DNA from: Phanerochaete sordida
Lineage: Eukaryota > Basidiomycota > Agaricomycetes > Polyporales > Phanerochaetaceae
Direction: 5' to 3'
Assembly: GCA_019973155.2 (NCBI GenBank)
Contig: BPQB01000020.1
Span: forward strand, 186,001-250,000
Length of the DNA: 64,000 bases
The position numbers and the translations under genes were made by a program. The notes under the pieces are model-generated. The model worked only from the letters and a program-made list of their open reading frames with translations, was not told the DNA's origin and did not search any database. Positions 56,300-64,000 of this stretch are shown here, piece after piece; position 1 is the stretch's first letter, and each line of letters opens with the position of its first letter.

Positions 56300-59053
56300 T
56301 CACAGGTGGTCTGTCTTTTTCGCCGCAAAGTGTAACGTCCAGGTGTTGAGCAGCCGGCGCGCGTTCACCTGCTCGCCTGTCAACCTGTGGATTTCAGTCA
56401 GTAATCCATACAATGCGCATATAATAGGAGAGCACGTACCCTGGTGTACCATACGTGAGCGGACTGATGTAGATGTAGAGGCCGAACATGAGCAGCGCGA
56501 ACACGCCGACGACAATTGGGCCTTTCATGCCAACGTCCGCCTTCTGCGCGGGCTGCGGGCGCGTCGCGGGGCCGCGCACCGATATCGGGTAGTTGATCGT
56601 CTCGCTGAGCACGAAGTGTAGCACGGCGCCCGCGACGAGTGCTGACGCGAGGTGCGACGGCAGGTAGTGGTGCAGGAACAGCTGCCGGCCCATCAGGTAG
56701 AACGGGAAGTAATGCACCGCCCAGATGAGCAGGAAGAAGCCCGTTGAGTTCCACAACCGGTTGCGCACCGCTGTGCAGTGCATCAGTATCTGCGCGAGAA
56801 CTCCGAGAGAAAGGGCACTTACGAGCAGGAATGGGCTCGATGCCGCGACGCCGCGCGAGGAGGTCCGCGCCCATGATGCCAATGAAGATCGCGACACCGA
56901 ATGTCGCCGCAAGCCATCCGATGAGGTTGCCAATGAGGTAGATTTGCTTCTGGTCCTCGTTCTGCGTCCAGAAGCTGATTCCGCTGATGAGGAACGGCCA
57001 GTTGAACGGTCCGCTCGCGTACGGGTGCGACGCGACGAGGCCCGCGTTGTGTTGTAGCATCAGGAGTTGCAACTCGCCGAACTTCTTGAAGAAGTTCATC
57101 GACTTGGGCTCCTTGTGGCCGATCTCCTCCTTTGAGCGGATCTCGCCGTCCTCGGTCGCGATGATCTCGTCGGGGTACCAAATCGTCGTCTTGTCGCTGA
57201 CCTGCTTGTTGCCGTTGACCTCCTGCTGGTTGAACGCCCACTCGGGGAGCTGGCCAGGGAAGGTCCACATCGCGACCTTGGTGGGGACGTGGATGAGCTT
57301 GAAGTGGCCAGCCTTAGTCTTCCACGCGCCTCCTGGGTTCGCATCGACGAGGCGCAGGTGGAAGAGCGTGTCGTTGTAGCGCGAGTGGTCGTCCTTGGCC
57401 CACGTCGTGAACTCCTCGTTCGTCGCCATCGTCGGCGACGCGACGTCGTGCGTTAGAAGCAGCGTTTGCGTGCTCACGTGCAGAAGCTGCACGATGTCTT
57501 CATGGCGAACGATGCGGCCGCGGCCCGTCTCCGGGAGTGCCTTCGTCGGGATGACCTGCCAGTAGTTGTTCACGTCGTCATGCGCGTAGCCGGTGACTTG
57601 CTGGCCTTGGCTGCTAATGCGGCCGTCGTCGTACTTGAGCGGGTACCGCTCGGGGTGCGAGTGCAGCCACACCTTCGTGTCCTTGTGTCGAATCGTGATC
57701 GTGTCGTAGTAGCGAATTTCTGCGAACAGTCAGCTTTCGTTGTAGTTTCAGGGTAACCATCACTCACCTTGGCTGTTCATCAACAGCTCGTTATCCCGCA
57801 GAGTCTCCTGGAATGCGGGGCTCATGAAGGCGTCGCCGGGTCCCGAGTAGGTAAGAACGGAGAGGTGAATGTAGAAGATGAATAGGTAGAAGAATATTGG
57901 TAGGCCTATGAAGCCGATTGCACGAGCAGTGAAGTGCTTCCAGAAATATTCCTGAGACGGCGATGAGCTATTATTAACTGCACTTCAAAGGCTGTACACA
58001 CCATAGAGTGACCCTTCTTGTGATCCAGCACATCCCAAAGATCGATGAGCACAGCAATGCCAATTGCTGCGACCGTAAGAATGCCGTTGACCTTCGATGC
58101 CCAAGTGCAAGCCATGAAAGATCCGGCGGCGAGGAGCCAGCCCCACCAAGCAGGCGAAAACTCCCTGGAGCGCAGTCAGAAGCAAGCGGCGGTAGTAGCC
58201 ATGCGTCTACTCACTGGTATCTCAGCTTGCGGAAACGAATATACGAGTAGATGGTCATGGCCATGAAGAAGATGAGTGGAGCATCGAGGAGAATGAGCCG
58301 TGATTGAGCAACATGAGCATTATCTACGTCTACGTCAGCAACGCATGCGCATAGAGGCATAGATGACGCACCAAAGAGGATCAGACACGCAGAGAACGCC
58401 GCGATAATGTTTGAGTAACCGCTCTCCTTCATGATGGCGTACACAACCGGAATCGTAAGGCTGCCAAAGAGGGCGGGTAACGCGCGCATGCCGACGTAGG
58501 GAACGTGGTTCTCGGTGTAGCTATCTCCAATGCTCTCGAACTTGAACTTGCCGTCGAAGCCGACAAACCAGCCGGCGAGACCGAAGAGGAGCTTTGTGAG
58601 AGGTGGGTGGACATCGAAGTAGTATTCACGCGAGATGTAGTGGGCAGCGAACTTTCCGAAGTGGACTTCGTCGAATCTGATATAGTTTGTCTCTGTCAGC
58701 TATTCCGAACGTGCAGAGCATTCTTGCACGCACACGACTTGGTCTGGGTGGTTGATCTTGTAGAAGCGCAGAGCGAAAGCGAGAAGTGTCAGGGTCGCCA
58801 CCAATGCTACGCTTGCCTCCTGCGTCTCCAGCAGCTTCTCAATCGAGAACCCCTCCCTTTCCCGCTGTACCCACCACCAAGGAGGCACGTCAGCATCCAC
58901 GCCCAGGTGTATAGGATACGTGTCACTCACAGTGCGATAGGCCGCAGCATGTTCATCATCGGGCTCGCTGTTCGGGCTCAGAGGTCCTGGAGAGCGGCCT
59001 GCTGGCCCGCCTCTCCCTCGCTGTCGAATGCCTACGTCCTGAGGGCCGGACAT
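56300..59053 (-). CDS. PMT4: PMT4-type protein O-mannosyltransferase
   Basis: ER membrane enzyme that moves mannose from dolichyl-phosphate-mannose to Ser/Thr of secreted and membrane proteins. The N-terminus MSGPQDVGIRQRGRG is followed by the first helix (VALVATLTLLAFALRFYKI) and the catalytic acidic pair in FDEVHFGKF, then YYFDVHPPLTKLLFG, ENHVPYVGMRALPALFG and DNAHVAQSRLILLDAPLIFF. The lumenal MIR region follows (TKVWLHSHPERYPLKYDDG, QQVTGYAHDDVNNYWQV, FHLRLVDANPGGAWKTK). C-terminal helices contain FLLIWAVHYFPFYLMGRQ and FLHHYLPSHLASAL. It ends TWTLHFAAKKTDHL. Motifs favour PMT4 over PMT1/PMT2. About nine short introns. It shares a ~230-bp divergent promoter with the phosphoesterase gene. 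Confidence 0.93.
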
Positions 59054-59281
59054 GGTGGTTGGAAGTGAAGTAGGATGCAGGTTTGGGCGTCAAGACGCGG
59101 ACTGCTGTCGGCGCCTAGCCCGACGACCGCGACGCGTTCCCAGGCTTGTCCTTTGCCTCTTGCCACGACCGTTCCACGTACACCGCGCATATAGCCAATC
59201 TTTTGGTCTCGGAACTTTGCGCATCTACCTCCTGGTCACGTCCGACGCGACTATCCGAAGAATCCCCCAGCTTCACCCGCC

Positions 59282-60172
59282 ATGAGTTTGGACAGTATCT
59301 TGACGCGTAGACCGCCTTCAGCCTGGGATGACTTCATCGCTGGTCCACTGCGTTTCCTTGTCCGATGCCTGTATTCATGGCGTTCAAGCCACGCGGACAC
59401 CAATGCTCTCGGTATCGTGGTCGTCTGCGTAGCCGACACTCACAATTCCCACGCAAATATCCCACCGCTGCCCTCCGGCGACATTCTCATCCATGCCGGC
59501 GATTTGACTCAATCTGGAACAGTGGACGAGACACTTTCTGCCCTGGAGTGGCTCGCTATCCAGCCTCATTCGCATAAGCTGTTCATCGCCGGAAACCATG
59601 ACTTGGCTTTGCAGGACGTGGCATTCCAAGCTCTTGTCGCGCAAAAGTACCCTTCGCTGACGTACTTGCAGAACAATTACACGTCTATCCAAGTGAACGG
59701 ACGCCCGCTTCTAGTCTATGGGAGCCCGGACACGCCACGCCATGGGTCGTGGGCATTCCAATATTCTCGAGTTCAACCGCATCAGGTCGGGGCCTCAACG
59801 GTCTGGCAAGATATCCCAGACGACGTTGACATCCTCGTTACCCATGGCCCTCCGTCGTTTCATTTGGACCTCGGAGGACTCGGGTGTCTCGCCCTCCTCT
59901 GCAGGCTCTGGCAGGTTCGTCCCAGACTCCATGTCTTCGGTCACATCCATGCAAGTCGAGGGATCGACGTCATGCGTTGGACGCCGCTGCAAGCACTCTA
60001 CGAGAAGATCATGCAAGGCGACCGTAGATTTTCGACCATAGCTCGATATACATGGCATGTTGTTCACACGCGGCGAGTCGAGGAACCTTGCGCCACAACC
60101 CTCGTGAACGCCGCGGTTGTGGGCGGGTTTAGAGACGAGATTATCAACTCCGCGGTCGCAGTTTGTTTATGA
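59282..60172 (+). CDS. calcineurin-like metallophosphoesterase (MPPED/239AB type)
   Basis: Predicted cytosolic metal-dependent phosphoesterase of 296 residues in one exon. Metal ligands are visible in order: ADTHNSH (DxH motif), GDLTQSG (GD), GNHDLAL (GNHD), THGPPSFH and GHIHASRG. The spacing matches the small MPPED1/239AB-like family found in fungi and animals. An N-terminal ~45 residues (MSLDSILTRRPPSAWDDF) precede the first strand. There is no signal peptide or membrane helix. The lack of introns contrasts with its neighbours. Natural substrate unknown. Confidence 0.85.
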   Translation: MSLDSILTRRPPSAWDDFIAGPLRFLVRCLYSWRSSHADTNALGIVVVCVADTHNSHANIPPLPSGDILIHAGDLTQSGTVDETLSALEWLAIQPHSHKLFIAGNHDLALQDVAFQALVAQKYPSLTYLQNNYTSIQVNGRPLLVYGSPDTPRHGSWAFQYSRVQPHQVGASTVWQDIPDDVDILVTHGPPSFHLDLGGLGCLALLCRLWQVRPRLHVFGHIHASRGIDVMRWTPLQALYEKIMQGDRRFSTIARYTWHVVHTRRVEEPCATTLVNAAVVGGFRDEIINSAVAVCL

Positions 60173-60940
60173 TAGCTGGGCATCAAAGTGAGCTGCCTCC
60201 TCAATTGCATACTCTCTTGTGCAGATCTCAATCGAGTTTCGGTCGGCCAGTACGCCATAGCTTATTAGGCAGTCGCGGGCGAGCTTCGCAAGCAGGAGGA
60301 AGAAGTACTGGCCCGCCCGCATGTCTAATTGGCAGAGTTATAATTACAGGCCAGCTTGTTCATACTGGCGTGTACCGCATGCGAGGGTCGCCGCATTTTG
60401 TCATCACCGACCTTCGAGTGGCGCGATGCCCGAGCCTCCCCACAGCAATGCGACCTGCTTACACATTCGGCAAGCCGGCGCGCCTACCGCGCGCCCTCGC
60501 GCCCGCCCGCCTCGATATCGCTGCTCCGCGCGCTCAGGCGCTTCTTGCCTCGGTCTCAGGCGGTGAGCTGAAAATAAGCGAACATCCTCCCCCCAGCATC
60601 TTCAATCACTCCAGCTAAGCTCCAGCTGTCCTCAAAGCATTTGAGCTCTCATGTCAGCCGACGCATTGTCCTCCAGAGCGACTTCAGGTGCGTTCCCTCA
60701 TTGGACTACTCACTCCTGGTCACCTGACCAACTTTCGCCCCAACGCAGAGTGCGAACATGTTCCCGAGCACATCTGCCCGAGACGCTTCCTAACGTGGAA
60801 AGCGACACCGACGACCGCCCCCGCCTTGCGGCGCGCGAGCCCCGGGGGCTGCTGTACGTCATGGCGGGCGGATAGTATAATAGTTTGGCGGCGGGCGGGG
60901 GCCTTTGCCAGCATTCTTCATCAACCCTGCGACTGTCACC
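60173..60940. other. gene-free spacer and MFS promoter
   Basis: Small overlapping frames without motifs. A TATA-like stretch (TAGTATAATAG near 60874-60884) lies about 60 bp before the transporter start and may be its core promoter. Confidence 0.45.
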
Positions 60941-62746
60941 ATGAGCTCTGCAGCCAACGGTGTCTCTCAGCTTTCCGCGAGACTTGAGTCTGCGTCAGAC
61001 ACGATGGTGGATACCACCCCAATCGATAGTGCCGCCGTACCTACGCCGCAGAGAGAGCAGTCTCCCGAGCGCGCTGTTGTCCACGACGAGCTACCCTTCA
61101 GCCGTAAGATGGTCGTCATGGCCTTTGTTGCTCTCACGCAGTTAGTTCAGGTACTTCTCTCCCCACTGAACAAAAGTAAGCGCGTACTGACATTTTCTTG
61201 CAGATGGTACCCTTCGGCGGAGGCCTCGCGACGTCCATCCACATCGCTCAGTCGCTCGGCGTACCATCCGTAGCAAGCGCAGCTTGGGTTGCCGCGGCCT
61301 ATCCGTAAGTCGTCTTTGTCCTTCTTCGATTAGCACCGTGCTGACAATCTCTCCAGACTCACGCAGGGTGCCTTCATTCTCCCCGGTGGACGCCTCGGCG
61401 CAGTCTACGGGCACAAAAATACGCTTTTCCTCGGCGCGTTTATGTGGGTCGCCTTTACGATTGGCACGGGCTTTGCACCAAACTTCGTCGTCCTCTGCGT
61501 GCTCCGTGCGCTCACGGGTATCGGCGGCGGTATCATGGTCCCCAACTGCATCGCGCTCCTCGGTATCACCTTCCCGCCGGGCTTCTGGCGCAACATCGCC
61601 ATGGCACTCTTCGTCAGCGGTGCACCGGTCGGCGCGGCAGGTGGGGGCGTTCTCGCGGGCCTTGTCGCCCAGCTTGCATCGTGGCGCTGGATGTTCTGGT
61701 TCTTGTATGTGGTGTTTGTTTCTGTTACGGTGGCGTTTTCTGATCAGTCCTTTGTAGCGCAATCCTCGGCTTCGTAGTGTTCACTACAGCTGCCATCTCG
61801 GTCCCGCATGACGCACCGCAAGACCCGAACGGCAAGATCGACATCGTCGGCTCATACTTCGGTGTCGGCGCCCTCTTCCTATTCAACTTCGTATGGAAGT
61901 AAGTGATCTTGCTCAATTGCGTTGAACTGCTTGTTGACTACCTTCCTTAGCCAAGCACCAGCTGTAGGCTGGAACACGGTGTATATCTACGTCTTGCTCA
62001 TCGTGTCCATCCTCCACGGCGTCGCCTTCGGTATCTGGGACGCCAAATTCGCCAAGGAGCCGATTGTACCCGTTACCGTCTGGAAGCGACCATCCTTCAC
62101 CCCCCTCATTCTTTCCGTCTTCCTCATCATGATGTCTTTCGGCATTTTCCTGTGGTACATCGAAGTCTGGGAGCTCACCGTGCGCAACTACTCCATCATC
62201 GCCGCGGGCGCGAGCATCTCTCCCATCGTATTCACCGGCAGCATCATGTCCGTCCTCGCGGGATGGCTCATTCAGCGACTACCCGCGGAGTACATCATCT
62301 GCATCGGCATCGCGGAAGTGACCGCCGCGCTCATTATCCTCGGCACGATGCCCGCACACCAGGTCTACTGGGCGCAGGCCTTCGTCGCGTCGGCGGTCAT
62401 CGGTGCGGGTCCAGACTTCGTGCTCACCGCGGGCCAAGTCATCACGAGCAACGCCGTCAGCCGCCAGGAGCAGGGCGTCGCGGGCGCGCTCATCGGCGTT
62501 GTGCAGGTCTACGGACTTGCCACCGGCCTCGGCTTCGCAGGCACGGTCGAGCGCTACACGAACGACGGCGGTCGCAACCCTGTCAAAGGCTTCCGCGGCG
62601 CGATCTTCCTCGGCGTCGGTTTCTGCGTGCTTGCGCTCGCCATCAATCTCTTGTTCGTCCACATGCCTGCGGACAAGCGCGAAGGCTGGACCGAAGAAGA
62701 CCTCCAGCGTCGCGACACGGAGAAGAAGGGTCCGGAAGAGGCGTAG
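60941..62746 (+). CDS. MFS transporter, DHA2-like
   Basis: Major facilitator with about 14 predicted helices, resembling DHA2 drug:H+ antiporters and Amf1-like fungal transporters. A ~60-residue hydrophilic N-tail begins MSSAANGVSQLSARL. Helix 1 is KMVVMAFVALTQLVQM, then LATSIHIAQSLGVPS. The MFS signature between helices 2 and 3 reads LPGGRLGAVYGHKNTLFLG. Motif C-like text is FVSGAPVGAAGGGVLAGL, followed by LASWRWMFWFLAILGF. The second half includes PLILSVFLIMMSFGIFLWY, GSIMSVLAGWLIQRLP, AQAFVASAVIGAGPDFVL and RGAIFLGVGFCVLALAINLLF. The C-tail ends EEDLQRRDTEKKGPEEA. Four short introns. Substrate cannot be inferred. Confidence 0.87.
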
Positions 62747-63660
62747 CCAGAGTTCAAGTCATCTGAAAAGGCTGCGCGCCGGAAACATTCCACAAGCCGA
62801 GCGTACTATGCCCAGCGCACAAGGCTAGGCGCAATGCCGTGCTTTTGCTGCCCAGCGAGGGCCCTTGGTGCGCCATATCTCGTCCGGCGCTATCATATGC
62901 GCGACGGAGTTCTCACGCCTCCTAAATAGCACGCATAGATTACCCTTCTCTCTGACATATTGTACGGATGTCTCTAGAGCGCATCCTCAACACACAATCC
63001 AATCAATGTAGTTCGGTTGTGCTCGATCTCGCTATCGGTATTTGGTTTTTCGACTTCCGTTTACAGTCCTACTATAACTTGCTTTGTTCGATAGGAAGTT
63101 CATGACATGCTCACTTGCAGAGCACTGATATTTGTGCCGTAATTTTAGAGCGGATGCCCTTCTAATCGCCCGCCACCATACTGGCGGTAGTACCGCATGG
63201 GAGAAATTGCCCCAATCTCGAGGCCGTCTCTATCATGAGGTTCTCTCGCTTTCCCGAGGCGGGCGAGTGTGGGAGCGGTGAGCATGGTACGAGGCTCTAT
63301 TTCTCAGTCACCCCGCTGCTTCTGAGCCTTCACCCGTCAGATTGTCGCCGATGCCCACACCAGAGCCAGGGACGCTGTACGGAGAAACTCCATGTGCACC
63401 GCGCGCATCATCGGGGAGCAATGTTCCACCATATGCGTCGCGCGGGTGCGATAATACAAGGCCCGCACTACGACGCAAGATCTCGCCATTGGGCGATAGA
63501 ACCGCGCAGTATCTCACAAGTCGCCGACGCCTCTATCTCCCGCTCCAGCGTGGCCACACTGCCCAATTGTGCAGCGCGCACCCACGTCTATCGTATCCGT
63601 TCGCCAGCGGCACTCCGTTACTGCGCCCAGACAAGTCGATGCGCCCGCCCACGCTAAGGT
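62747..63660. other. gene-free spacer before the second oligopeptide transporter
   Basis: No convincing coding sequence. The first part is AT-richer 3' sequence; from about 63240 the DNA is GC-rich with small overlapping frames on both strands. Confidence 0.5.
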
Positions 63661-63669
63661 CATAAGAGC
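63661..63669 (+). promoter_or_regulatory. TATA-like element CATAAGAGC before the second oligopeptide transporter gene
   Basis: Same nonamer as before the transporter gene at 44.2 kb, 57 bp from the start codon here. Little else is shared between the two upstream regions. Confidence 0.4.
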
Positions 63670-63717
63670 GGGTCTTGCGACACCTCACGCCTCAGGGTAT
63701 CCCGGGTGGCTTCCGCG

Positions 63718-64000
63718 ATGTCCGCAGACACTCCCCTGTCGGCTCTCCCTGTCCTGGAAGACCTCCCCTCCGCCGATGCCTACGAGGAGAAGAAGGACGA
63801 GGTCAGCATCGAGGAGGTCCGGCGCAAGGACTCCTTCGGGTCGTCGATCGAGGACACCTCCGATAAAGAAAGCGCGCTCCTCGTCAACGGCGAGCCTGTC
63901 ATCCGCAACGGCGAGGACGTGTCGAACCACCTCATCAGCCTCCGAGACGACGGCGACCCTGCACTGACGTTCCGGTCCTTCGTCCTCGGCACGCTCTTCG
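63718..64000 (+). CDS. OPT-family oligopeptide transporter, 3' end beyond the window
   Basis: First ~94 residues of a paralogue of the gene at 44208. The acidic tail MSADTPLSALPVLEDLP is followed by ESALLVNGEPVIRNGEDVSN, as in the other copy, then DDGDPALTFRSFVLGTLF, which opens the first membrane helix. No intron is seen in this part; the other copy places its first donor soon after. The window ends inside the first helix. Confidence 0.8.
   Translation, partial: MSADTPLSALPVLEDLPSADAYEEKKDEVSIEEVRRKDSFGSSIEDTSDKESALLVNGEPVIRNGEDVSNHLISLRDDGDPALTFRSFVLGTLF

Noticed and set aside
60163..60618. 151-codon frame after the metallophosphoesterase gene
   Set aside because: No motifs, overlaps other frames, and lies in the transporter promoter region.
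1..64000. tRNA genes and CRISPR arrays
   Set aside because: A scan for B-box-like GGTTCGA sequences gave only hits inside protein genes or without a fitting arm, and no regularly spaced repeats were seen.

Overview
The window is nuclear DNA of a filamentous basidiomycete, most likely an Agaricomycete. Genes are dense, GC-rich and on both strands. They are interrupted by many introns of about 45-75 nt with GT...AG ends (one GC...AG case). The gene complement is fungal: a sterol C-24(28) reductase, a Pmt4-type mannosyltransferase, a Yvc1-type channel, Mpe1, Clr2, a Kar9-like protein and a Cdc15/SepH-like kinase. Several open frames have low-complexity Ser/Pro-rich linkers typical of this group. 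No tRNA, rRNA or CRISPR was seen. All models were read by eye; splice sites are predictions.

Layout. 1-9.9 kb: the 3' part of an MVP1-type sorting nexin (+), a BYE1-like PHD/TFIIS-M/SPOC transcription factor (-), and a YVC1-like vacuolar TRP channel (+). 10.1-15.8 kb: an acidic protein with one C-terminal membrane helix (-), a 1.46-kb Mutator-like non-autonomous transposon with ~140-bp inverted ends and a 9-bp target duplication, then ERG4 (-). 16-27.2 kb: MPE1, VPS5, a Clr2-like silencing factor and a Kar9/GAR microtubule protein, all (+).

27.5-53.1 kb is built around a ~4.5-kb inverted segmental duplication: arm A 27461-31951 and arm B 48571-53073. Each arm carries the C-terminal part of an F-box/leucine-rich gene and an unrecognised 416-aa membrane protein. 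Arm B joins a complete F-box gene. Arm A starts inside that gene, so its copy lacks the F-box and has an unrelated N-terminus. The ~16.6 kb between the arms holds an orphan gene (-), a GC-rich gene-poor stretch, a 1793-aa kinase with CH-like, C1-like and possible CaaX elements (+), and an oligopeptide transporter (+).

53.2-64 kb: a cytochrome P450 (-), PMT4 (-), an intronless metallophosphoesterase (+), an MFS transporter (+) and the 5' end of a second oligopeptide transporter (+), paralogous to the one at 44 kb.

Most genes are housekeeping and not an operon-like system. Three (MVP1, YVC1, VPS5) act on endosomes or the vacuole, but their nearness may be chance. The regions most worth follow-up are the inverted duplication with its orphan membrane-protein pair, the Mutator-like element, and the unusual kinase architecture.
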